Shown here in pieces: positions 1 through 9,058 of a stretch of DNA of 64,000 bases (positions within the stretch are counted from its first letter, which is position 1; each line of letters starts with the position of its first letter). The notes below the pieces were generated by a model, which saw only the letters and a program-made list of their open reading frames with translations, had not been told where the DNA came from and ran no database searches. The DNA is from Paramyrothecium sp. XJ0827 (taxonomy: Eukaryota; Ascomycota; Sordariomycetes; Hypocreales; Stachybotryaceae). Position numbers and translations under genes: made by a program. The DNA lies in assembly GCA_020881915.1 (NCBI GenBank), contig JAJFPB010000002.1, forward strand, positions 5,715,001-5,779,000, given 5' to 3'.

Positions 1-254
1 GTCAAACCCAGCATAACGCCAGCAGCCGCCATGCCCGCCTTGATGTACTCGGAGGAGTGCTCAATGATGCAGTTGACGAGGGGCACGGCATGAGCTGTCG
101 AAGTGCCCGCTCCTGTCCATCGCAAAGAGTCCTGCCAGACTTGCCTGGTTATGGGGCCCTGTAGCATGAAATTGTACTCGGCAGAGCAGTTGTCCTGTAT
201 GATGCGGTTGAAGATGAAACCCCATTCCGGGTACCAGGCTTGAAAATGAGCCAT
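1..254 (-). CDS. Fungal multi-pass membrane protein, N-terminal part only (cut by window edge)
   Basis: The minus strand is open from an ATG at 254 to the window edge, giving 84 residues that begin MAHFQAWYPEWGF. The sequence includes DNCSAEYNFMLQG, then VPLVNCIIEHSSEYIKAGMA and a hydrophobic run AAAGVMLGL. The pattern of a Cys-containing extracellular loop, an 'NCII..(S/T)SEYIKA' stretch and a following membrane helix matches a large family of uncharacterised fungal integral membrane proteins (from memory). The function is unknown. The rest of the gene lies to the left of base 1, so exon structure and length cannot be judged. Confidence 0.6.
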   Translation of the reverse strand, partial: MAHFQAWYPEWGFIFNRIIQDNCSAEYNFMLQGPITRQVWQDSLRWTGAGTSTAHAVPLVNCIIEHSSEYIKAGMAAAGVMLGL

Positions 255-893
255 GACTACTGAAGGCAGACAAGAAAGGTGTGATAGAGAATGATTGCTT
301 TGGATTATGTTTGGCGATCTTTAGTGTAAGGCCTGTGTGAAGGAAGTCGAAGACGTGTTATTCAATGTTCTTAGTCCGTTGCAAGAACTTGGGAATGCCA
401 GAGAACATCCAGTTCTCATCGGTGTCGCATAAGGCTGAGACAAGTATCCGATGCGACCCTACAACTCGTTGACGAGCAAGCCCCTAACGCTGATTCGGTT
501 TCCCCAACTCCCTGATTTTGTGTATTGGTAGGCTTGCTGCTAGTTCGGACCAAGCATCTTTGCGACTGAGCAACAGAGATGGGAATGCTCGCGATCGCGA
601 TTGTCCGAGTTGCTGTGAGACGACTTCAAAAGATTTTGGCATCACACTAGTTCTACAAGGGCAATGGGAATGATCACAATCACCTTTGTAGAGAGCCTTG
701 GAGTTCAGCTCTCTGCTGTGAAGCGAGCGCTGTGGCCAAATTTAGCTCCACCATGCGAGCCTCGAACTGCGGCTGCTTCGGCCCCCCGCAAACCCATATG
801 CAGGACCCAGGGGGGAGAGCACAAGGCGCCGATGCAAGCTGTGAAACATGATCAATGATGACCCGAGAAATACGAGATGATTTGATACCTTGA
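255..893. other. Non-coding stretch, promoter side of the membrane-protein gene
   Basis: I see no convincing gene here. Short open frames between 664 and 984 lack recognisable motifs and one of them runs into the repeat that begins near 894. The first few hundred bases would be the upstream region of the minus-strand membrane-protein gene. Confidence 0.5.
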
Positions 894-1680
894 CAGCTTG
901 GTGCACCTCATCCTTCACCTGCAGTCGATGCGAAACGGGAATGGCCACCACGAACCGGGCTCCTGATGAATCTCCCACACGCACGCGAGGACAAGGATCG
1001 TAATCCTAGGCCCAGCTCTTCCTACTAGGCGGATTCAGCACTCAAGAGACATGGTGCTGCGGCCTCATCTCACCCACAGTTGCCCTGCGGCTGTGCCTCT
1101 GACAGCCAGCCAATCAAATGGCTAAAGCCCACCCCTTATTCTCACCTTTAACCCTGCATGGTGCGTAGCTCATTTTAGGGGCTGTTTTGGTAGACCAGAG
1201 TCAGCGGTGGTGCTGAAAACCCTCGAGGCATTCAGACGGTAAATGCACACTGCTCTTTGCACCAATCACACCAGTTTTACAACCTCGGCTGAGGAGTATT
1301 GGGATAACATGTGTTCAAATCTTGCGCGGGAGCTCAAACAAGAGATTGGAGCTTGTTCATCCGGGCATGGCTGTAGAATAACGACAGGCTCATGAAAGAC
1401 GTCAGAAGCCCTATTAACTCCAAGAAGGCTCATATTGAAGTGTGGAATGATATTCCTTTACACCACGCCTAATGGGCGCACGTTGAGTACATAACGCATG
1501 CCCAGGGACATGAAAAATGTGTTACTGACGTATCATTTCACCTCGTCCAACCCTTTCCGCCACGTTATTACTTCCCTGGAGCCTCGTGATGGCTGTATTT
1601 GATGCCTTCACGAGCCGCCCCCGAATACTTGGCTCCGCAGAAACTAGGATGTGTTAACAAAATTCTCACGCGTTCTGAGA
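894..1680. repeat. Dispersed repeat, copy 1 (lightly mutated)
   Basis: This segment aligns along almost its whole length with 7799-8583. Both begin with AGCTTGGTGCACCT and both end in AACTAGGATGTGTTA followed by a few shared bases. Copy 1 keeps most C and G bases where copy 2 has T and A, so it is closer to the ancestral sequence. It lacks about 30 bases present in copy 2 near 8493-8522. Its right end includes the 3' end of an aldehyde-dehydrogenase-like gene on the minus strand. I found no transposase, reverse transcriptase or terminal repeats, so this could be a segmental duplication rather than a transposon. Confidence 0.8.
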
Positions 1681-1795
1681 TTTACAGGATCACTTACGGT
1701 GCAGCAGGGTCTGAGATCACGCCCGCATTGACTGCGAATGCTAAATGCCAGATACTCCGATGCTCGGTGCAGCTACCCAAATATGTCGTCACGAC
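1590..1795 (-). pseudogene. Succinate-semialdehyde-dehydrogenase-like C-terminal remnant (copy 1)
   Basis: Minus-strand translation of about 1795-1690 gives VNAGVISDPAAP, which resembles the conserved SSADH segment just before the C-terminus. After two stops, about 1660-1590 gives THPSFCGAKYSGAAREGIKY, which corresponds to the family's 'PFGGVKxSGxGREGxKYG' C-terminal signature. The two pieces are separated by a short unrelated insertion containing the stops. No catalytic Cys or Glu region is present, so this is a broken gene end. It matches the end of the better-preserved remnant at 8475-8815. Confidence 0.55.
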
Positions 1796-2978
1796 ATAGG
1801 AGGCCAACTTCATGTGACGACCGGGCCTGGACCTAGGTATAGGGTAGGTAGTTTTATAGTTTATTATTTAATGTAGGGAATGGGATTCTTTCTTTAAAGT
1901 AATAGATTACTTATTACTAATTTATAAGACTTCTTGTCATGCCATATTTCACAGGTTGCCAAATCTGGCCTATAAAAGGCTAAGATCGATAGTAGTACCA
2001 CTAAATACATCAACCTTGACCAGATATCATTACTTGATCTTGAGTTCACCTTTTCCTTATAGTGTATCTGTCTTTCCTTTAGCTGCATTCAGCAGGCTTC
2101 ACATCGTATCCGACATCGTGCGTAACACTTCTTCTCTAGAAGCTAGTTAAAGAATATCTTAGGGACTATATATTATTAATAATTAGTAGGTTTTAATCTA
2201 AATATAAGAATACCTTATTTATATAAATAATCTTTTTCCTTTAGAGTATATAAAAGAGTAATTTATAAATTATAATATATAATACTTTAAGGAGTATTAT
2301 AGAAAGTAATTTCTTTTAATTAATAGAAGTTCTACTTTTTCTTTATTTTAATTAAATATGTTTTTATTATATATTAGTTTAAGAGTCTTATTTTTATTAA
2401 GTTAGTATATTATTAGTACTAATCTATTTCCTATATTAGCCTTAAATATATTAGTCTTCCTTTATTTTAAGATATTTTAGGCTAGTGTATTCTTTATATT
2501 AGTATATATGGGGTTAATATATTTATTTATATATATTACTATATAATTATTTATAGTTTAGTTATAATCCTGCCGTACTACAGCGGCATTGGACTTCCCA
2601 AGCTCATGTTCGGAAAACTAGCTACCTGATCCAGATCGCAATCCCAACTCCGAGCTAATATGCAGGGCTCGAAAAACCACGTGGGTGAATAGAAAGGGAC
2701 CATGGTTTGTTGCCGGCATAAGCTATCGTTTTGTGGCGCGGAACTTTATGCCTCGATGCGTTTTCAATGTCCACACAAAGCTTAGACCCAGAGAAACGAG
2801 TCGTAGATTGTCAGAATTTATGGTAGCGTTGGCTAGAAATAATTTTTTGCAAACCCTGAACTATGCTGTGCTGAAAAAATTTCTCCGGCAATCCAAGCTT
2901 TTCACAAGTAGAATGATCAATCGTCATTGCGGCCCACGCCCCGACTATATAAAGACATTGAAGCGCTGTGTTTGATTC
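1691..2978. other. AT-rich intergenic block, probably RIP-degraded DNA
   Basis: From about 1840, and especially 2150-2570, the sequence becomes extremely AT-rich with almost no CpG and many TA steps. It then returns sharply to normal composition near 2570. This resembles RIP-mutated repeat DNA as seen in the 7840-8460 copy. I cannot identify the original element. 2571-2978 would be the upstream region of the F-box gene; a 96-codon open frame at 2685-2975 has no features of a real gene. Confidence 0.6.
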
Positions 2979-4674
2979 ATGGCCCCTCCTCACAAAGATT
3001 GCCATGAACTTCTTTCATCTCACGCAAGGATGTCCAACGTTACCACCTCTTGGGCCCGTCTGCCCCTCGAAATCCGCTTCCAGGTGCTGAGTATCCTCCC
3101 CAGTCACGGTGGTATCTGCAGCCAACTTGCTACCGTTTCGCGAGAATGGCAGTCCGTTATTGAGCCACTCAATTTTGCCGAGATTAGCTTAACAGTACCG
3201 CGCCTATCCGATCCAGAGTCAGAGAATATTCTCTTCCGCAACCGAAACCGAGTCCGTTATATATGGTTCCGCATAGAACTGAAGGAGTACGACTGCCGAC
3301 TCTGCGTACCGCAAAGTCCAAACTCTTTTGGGTTGGACAATGATGACAATAACATGGTTAAGGAGGCTTTTAAGAGTTTGTTCTTAACTCTTAGCAGATG
3401 GGAGCCTCATGGTGACCTAGTACTCGATATCAGCGTTTATTCACCAAGCGATACAGAGCACTATTTTAAGTACCTCAGCTTTCAACCGGATATTTGCTTT
3501 GGCAAATGTCCTTCGCTAGAGCATGGCGAGATCGAGGAAGCCATGCCTCATGACCCGGCTCATGGCTGGTTTAGTGGCAAGCATCGAGTTGCCCCTACAG
3601 AGCGTGCTATCGATAAACTATTCGATGAGATCATGGGAGAAGGACCATTCGAGGATGAGGAACAAGAGATGGAGTGGTGGCGGACACAACCCCTAGTTCC
3701 TGCAATCACATGTGTGCTCCTGCGTCAGCAGACTCGCCGGCGTTGGAAGCCAGTTGCCCTAGCGAACATGCTCACACGCTTCCCACATCTAGAAGAGCTC
3801 TGCTACGAGCCTTGGAGAGAGTGGAGTGTCATAGAGGCACAAACGGACTCACGTAAGTAATACAACCCGCAGCATATGGCTATCGACTGACCTTTGGTCT
3901 TATATAGGTACCCAAACACTGATCGAAATGCTTTCAAAGACAAAAATATCAAAGCTCTCAATCTTTGAAAACCACGATCAGGCCTATCCAGAGCAGTATT
4001 TTCAGTGTCCTCTTAGCAGAGTACCGAACCCTGCTGTAAGCCACCGACTCGCTCTCACGAGCCTGAAGTTTGTTACATTATCTGCCTCGTTTCTGGCTGA
4101 TGCTAGCTACTTCTTCGAAGCAAGAGAAGAATCATGGAAGTGGGAGAACCTTGAAAAACTGGCATTGACATCGAGGGTATTTAAATCAAACGCAAATACC
4201 AGGGATATCAATGATACACTACACGTTGCCGCAGCTGCAGCACTGAAGATGCCAAAACTCCTGATCATGGAGCTTTGGAACGGCACAGCGGGTACGGCAA
4301 TGCTATTCCGGTACCAGATCCGCAATAAACAATCCGCTACCATCACGATTCGAGGAACTTTTGAGCTTGCTTTAGAGCCCAGAGTTACGCAGGCTTGGGA
4401 GATGGTCGCACGCCAGCATCACTATTGCAAGGTTGTGATTCAGAAATCCCTAATTGACCCAGATGGCATCCGATCTCACGCCGATGCAATACACCAGCTC
4501 GGATTCTCGACGCGGGTAATTAGACCTGTATCGCTGCAACAAATCCTCAACGAGCATAAATTTCGGGCGTGGCCGTTGGTTGGATCGAAATCACGGGCAA
4601 GATTGCATAACCAAAGACAGCAAGCCTTGGCTGAAGCCGCGAACTTAGGCGAAATTGCCGCATATTTCCGGTAG
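2979..4674 (+). CDS. F-box-like protein, two exons
   Basis: The model has exon 1 at 2979-3852, an intron at 3853-3907 (GTAAGT...TATATAG, 55 nt) and exon 2 at 3908-4674, giving 546 residues with frame kept across the junction. The first ATG is at 2979; a second in-frame ATG at 3030 is also possible and would remove 17 residues. The N-terminus, LPLEIRFQVLSILPSHGGI followed by CSQLATVSREWQSVIE, has the layout of a fungal F-box. F-box proteins normally recruit substrates to SCF ubiquitin ligases through Skp1. The rest, with several acidic stretches, matches the large, rapidly expanding family of fungal F-box proteins with divergent C-terminal regions. The substrate is unknown. It sits between an AT-rich block and a polyketide synthase relic, typical of accessory DNA. 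Confidence 0.75.
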
Positions 4675-4888
4675 GTTTTGTTACAACAAACAATACGTAA
4701 ACCAATGCCTCTTCTCCTCCTGGACTAATCTTGGTTAGGAACTTGTCACAGGAATAAAAATCGCGATGAAAGAATTGCAGAGTTGAGAGAAGGACGTGTC
4801 ATGCCTTGTTAAAGTGTATTCAGGAGGGTTCAAAATTCGAGAGTGGTTTAAGCATCATCTCTCCTCTTCATTCATATTCAATTCAAGT

Positions 4889-7120
4889 CTCTTATTGGAG
4901 TCATGTACGAGTGCTTCGAAAGTGCCGGGTAGACGAACTATCGCGACGCAAAGATTGAGTGGTACGTGAACTCGTTCAGTGATGATTGGACTGAGACTCT
5001 CCTCCACGATCGATAATGTACGGCGAGTACCCCGTGGCCACGGGAGGGGACTTTAGTGTTCCCAATCGGATCTCACTCGAATACGATCTGCGCGGGCCCA
5101 GCGTGAGCACGAGTACTGCGTGATATTCTGCGCTGGTCGCTTTGACGCAAGCGTCCATGACCATTTCAGTAGGAGAGTGCGATGCGGCCATTGTGGCTGA
5201 TTGCCAGTTCATCCTCACGCCGATAATGACTGTCGTCCTGTCGACGCGAGGCGTGCTGTTGAGAGACGGCGCGTGTAAGTACTTTGATGCGGTGGCGGAT
5301 GGCTATGGACGCGGAGAAGCCATCAATGCGGTATACCTGAAGCCTTTGGCCGCGGCCCTGCTTGATCGGAACCTGATCCGTGGCGTCATTCGGGGCTCTG
5401 CAGTCAATGATGACGGCAAGACAACGGGCTTCAGCGTCCCTAACACTTTGGCACAGGAGGCGCTGATCAGGCCTGTGTACCGGATTGCCAGCATCACCAA
5501 CTAAACCAAACGCCATTCGTCGAAAGCCATCTCACGGGCGCCAAGGTAGGTGGCCCAATTGAGGCGTCGGCAATTGCTCGATTCCATGACGGGAGGGAGA
5601 CATTTATTGGATCGGTCAAACCCAACGTGGGTCACTCTGGGGGCCCTTGGGGACTTACTTCGTTCATCAAGACCATATTGGCCGTTGAGAACGGCATTAT
5701 CCCGCCCAACATTCGTTTCGAGACACCCACCCCAGAGATGCCATTCAGGCAGGGCAGTCTGACGGTACCGACGAGTCCTGTTCCTTGGCCACGCGATTGT
5801 CCCGTTGGAGCAGGCATCAATTCGTTCGGCCTAAGAGGCGTCAACGCTCATACCATAGTTGAGTCGGCCAGGAGCCTTAATCTTGCGCATTCATCGAGTA
5901 TAGGCAGTAGTGGTGGACCTTAATCGTTGCTCTTCTCTGCAAATACTCTCTAGTCTCTTAAAAAGGGGGTGAAGAAGAACCGCGCCTACTTGAAAAATAC
6001 CCTTGCGCTCTGCCTGACTCCGCGTACACGTTGGGGGCCCGTAAGATCCACCTGCCTTTCCAAACTTATTTGATGATGGAGGACGGGGCAACTCCGACGT
6101 TGCCCTCTTCTCGCGTGCCGGAGCGGCGCCCTGAGATTGTCATGGTTGTCAGGGGCCAAGGTGCTCAGTGGCCCGGGATGGCGGCACGCCTGTACGACAC
6201 GAACCGTACATCCAAGGAGTCACTGGTTTCTGCTGAGCGGGTTCTTGCAGGACTGCCAGAGGCCCCGAAATTTTCCCCGTGGAGGAGATGTAGAGGGATC
6301 CAGATAGCAGCCTGCAGCGAGCGTAGTACGCGCAGCCGATCTGCACGGCGGTGCGGATTTCCTCTGAGGCGAGGGACATTGAGTGCGAGTGCTGAAGCGT
6401 ATGTGGCGGACGGTACGGTAATGATGACTCTAGAGGATACCGTCATTTAGCCTATGGGCATGATCAAGGTGGGAGATGACCGTGGGAGCGGGGCGAAGCT
6501 TCACTTGGGACAAGGAATTGACTTGGTGTTGCTAAGTAGCCTTGTTTCCTCGCCACCAGGTTCAACAGATAGGACCATGCTCTTGAACCTCTTGACCAAA
6601 GCTTGCATTGAAGAGAGCCTGTCGAAGTTAGAGAAGCAGGATGTGACTGCCAGCGTGTCTCACCTTGCAAAATACCATGACTGATTGCGAGCGCAAAGCG
6701 GTGCCGACTGTTCTAGTCTTCTGTTGAATGATGTTGCTCAATAGGCGACAATAACCTCGATAGCATTCTGCGCTGCAGCCATGGTTAGGGCCGTGGACAA
6801 CGCCGTTTTCATTGTGCAGAGGCGATATCGATACGGTAGAGCTGCTCCTAAGCGACGATAATCTATTAGAAATGTACAACTCTATGAATATGGTCGATCG
6901 AGCTCCCCTGTTCAAAACCCTGCCATTATCATCCAAGCCAGCGCATCCTAGAGATTGGAGCAGGCACGAGTGGAACAACAATTAAGAATCTTGGCGAGAC
7001 ATTGTATTCGACACATACTTTACTGATATTTCCGCCGCCTTCTTCCCGGCCGCTCGGACGCGATTTGAGGCGCCCTCATCAGTGGATGGAATGAAAGCAG
7101 TGATTAAGGAACACTTCAAT
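4889..7120 (+). pseudogene. Highly reducing polyketide synthase relic (KS, AT, methyltransferase pieces)
   Basis: Pieces of a type I fungal PKS occur in the expected order but in shifting frames with stops. The ketosynthase begins near 4889 (VMYECFESAG, YVNSFSDDW), then NRISLEYDLRGPSV and ISVGECDAA, then YFDAVADGYGRGEA, IRGSAVNDDGKTTGFSVPN, IGSVKPNVGH and a final NSFGLRGVNAHTIVE near 5870. A TGA at 5121-5123 occupies the position of the active-site Cys (family: DTACSSS; here STA-stop-YSA). An acyltransferase start, GQGAQWPGM, lies near 6157. A piece resembling the C-methyltransferase region, YFTDISAAFFPAARTRFE, lies near 7020. KS, AT and C-methylation parts together suggest a highly reducing PKS. 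Linkers, DH, ER, KR and ACP are lost or unrecognisable. The gene cannot make a working enzyme. Confidence 0.85.
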
Positions 7121-7748
7121 ACTTCATTAGAAAACGGTACCTGCGCTGACGGTAGCCAAGCAAAAAATCTTGTGGTTTCCCCTCACGTTTGATTACACTT
7201 AAGGAGGCATGGTCAAGGTAGGTAGTCACTGCGCAGCAGCACCTGCACACATTAGTTACATCGAGACCTATCCCATACCTACTGTTGCCATATCCAGAGA
7301 TGCCACTGCCTAAAGAGTCACTCCTGTGGTGCTCCTGTTAATTTTTCCACTATCATACTGCTCCTGGCACGGATGATGGACAATACCCAATGCGCTGCAG
7401 TCCCATGCTTTTCATCTTCTCCTAATAACACCATGACCATCACTATGTAAGGATGCTATCTATTCTTCCGATTCCCTTTGCAATATATTACTGTAATGGA
7501 TCTAGAATTTTATAGTATTTGCTGATATGGCTCTAAAGGTAGTCCCGCTGCCTCGCCATCCAGGACGCAGAAATTGAGGCCGAACGCGCCAAATACGCCA
7601 CCAAGACAGCCGCTGCGGCTGTGCTCGCTGGCTAACTCGATCTCCACCGCTGGAGAGAGTTTTTTTTTGCTGAATGCGCGGCCCAAGCGGCCCCTGAAGC
7701 CCTCCGCAGAGGATTCGGTGTGTTCCGTGGATAACGAGTACGTACGAT
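7121..7748. other. Intergenic stretch with unidentified coding-like scraps
   Basis: No gene is visible. 7555-7650 reads as a coding-like scrap (QDAEIEAERAKYATKTAAA) ending at a stop, and 7650-7740 contains another short GC-rich scrap. They could be fragments carried along with the neighbouring gene-C fragment and repeat, but I cannot assign them. Confidence 0.4.
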
Positions 7749-7799
7749 GAGACTGGAAGAGATGGAATATGCCGCCCAAGGCGCGGATGGCCGTGGGTG
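7749..7799 (+). pseudogene. 51-bp fragment of giant gene C next to the repeat
   Basis: Bases 7749-7799 match 20467-20517 inside exon 2 of gene C with two differences, both G in gene C and A here. The fragment encodes the LEEM-YAAQGADGRG segment and ends exactly where repeat copy 2 begins. It is too short to function. It shows that a piece of gene C, or of a close homologue, was once copied to this place. Confidence 0.8.
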
Positions 7800-8583
7800 A
7801 GCTTGGTGCACCTTATCCTTCACCTGCAGTCGATGCAAAACGGGAATAGCTACTATAAACTAGGCTCCTAGTAAATCTCATATATATATACAAGAATAAG
7901 AATTATAATCCTAGGCCTAGCTCTTCTTACTAGGTAGATTTAGTACTTAAGAGATATAGTGCTATAGCTTTATTTTACTTATAGTTGCCCTACGGCTATA
8001 TTTCTAATAGCTAGCTAATTAATTAGTAAAAGTATATTTCTTATTCTTACTTTTAACCCTATATAGTATATAGCTTATTTTAGGGGCTATTTTATAAACT
8101 AGAGTTAGTAGGAGTACTAAAAGCCCTTAATATATTTATAGATAGTAAATATAAACTAGTTTTTATATTAATAATACTAGTTATATAACTTCGGCTTTTA
8201 GATAATAGTATTCTAAACCTTATGTAGGAGCTTAAACTCAATATTTAAGCTTATTTATTAAGACATAGCTATAGAATAATAATTAGTTTATAAAAAATAT
8301 AAGAAGCCCTATAAACTCTAAGGAGGCTATAATCTAAAAGTATACTATAATATTTCTTTATACTATAGCTAATAGATATATATTAAGAATATAATATATA
8401 CCTAGGTATATACAAAATATACTATTAATAAATCATTTTATCTAATCTAATCTTTTTCGCCACATTCTTACTTCTCTAGAACCTCGTGATCGGCAACTTC
8501 ATGACCAAATAATCATCTAGGCCGTACTTGCTGGCTTCACGACCCACCCCCGAATGCTTGACTCTGCCGAAACTAGGATGTGT
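7799..8583. repeat. Dispersed repeat, copy 2 (strongly RIP-mutated)
   Basis: This is the partner of 894-1680. Across the alignable length most differences are C in copy 1 to T here, or G to A. For example, the run around 970-1015 has CACACGCACGCG where 7875-7920 has TATATATATACA. The result is an AT-rich block from about 7840 to 8460, while the last 120 bases are much less changed. The two-strand pattern is the hallmark of repeat-induced point mutation in ascomycetes. Confidence 0.85.
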
Positions 8584-8815
8584 TAGCAAAGTCATGCAAG
8601 TCTGTCCTGTGACCTTGAACTTGCTTATTAGTGCGCTGGAAACTGCGGCTTCAATGTCAGCGTCGTCACACACGATAAAGGGTGCGTTGCCTCTCAGCTC
8701 CGGCTAAGCTTCTTTATTGTGTGTCACTTGACTGGCGCATCAAGATCTTGCCCATTCTGGTTTACCCTGTGAAGGATATCTTCTTCACAGCATCGGACTT
8801 ACAAAGAGAGAGCCG
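8475..8815 (-). pseudogene. Succinate-semialdehyde dehydrogenase relic with internal deletion (copy 2)
   Basis: Read from 8815 down, the minus strand gives CKSDAVKKISFTG, a stop, TRMGKILMRQSSDT, a frame change, then [20 protein letters not shown] and [11 protein letters not shown]. These follow the SSADH order: nucleotide-binding 'KISFTGS', 'LELGGNAPFIV' and the catalytic Cys in 'GQTC'. The sequence then jumps directly to the C-terminal signature, [20 protein letters not shown], skipping roughly 150 residues of the family's usual length. The in-frame stops, the frame change and the deletion make it a pseudogene. An intact enzyme would oxidise succinate semialdehyde in the GABA shunt. Confidence 0.8.
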
Positions 8816-9058
8816 TAGCTGAGGAGTCTTATCGAGGGCTTTCACGACATTGAAGACTCTTTTGAGTCTCTTGCCCTAGGAATGGTATGATCGGCAGTGT
8901 GATGTAGAGCACTCGGGCCAGGGCAATGGCTATCAGAATCACGAAAATCTTGAATAAATCGAAGCAAAGCTCGACAAGAGCGTGGATCCAGAGAATGTTA
9001 AGAAAACTACTATCAAATTGAGACTGATTATAGAAGGTTCCTGGATATCTAGACTTTG
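8816..9058. other. Short spacer 3' of gene A
   Basis: The stretch holds no supported gene. A 97-codon minus-strand frame (8829-9122) contains a hydrophobic stretch but overlaps the end of gene A and has no other support. The 3' untranslated region and terminator of gene A probably lie here. Confidence 0.4.

Noticed and set aside
2685..2975. 96-codon frame upstream of the F-box gene
   Set aside because: No domain, no Kozak context and basic, low-information composition; it ends a few bases before the F-box start.
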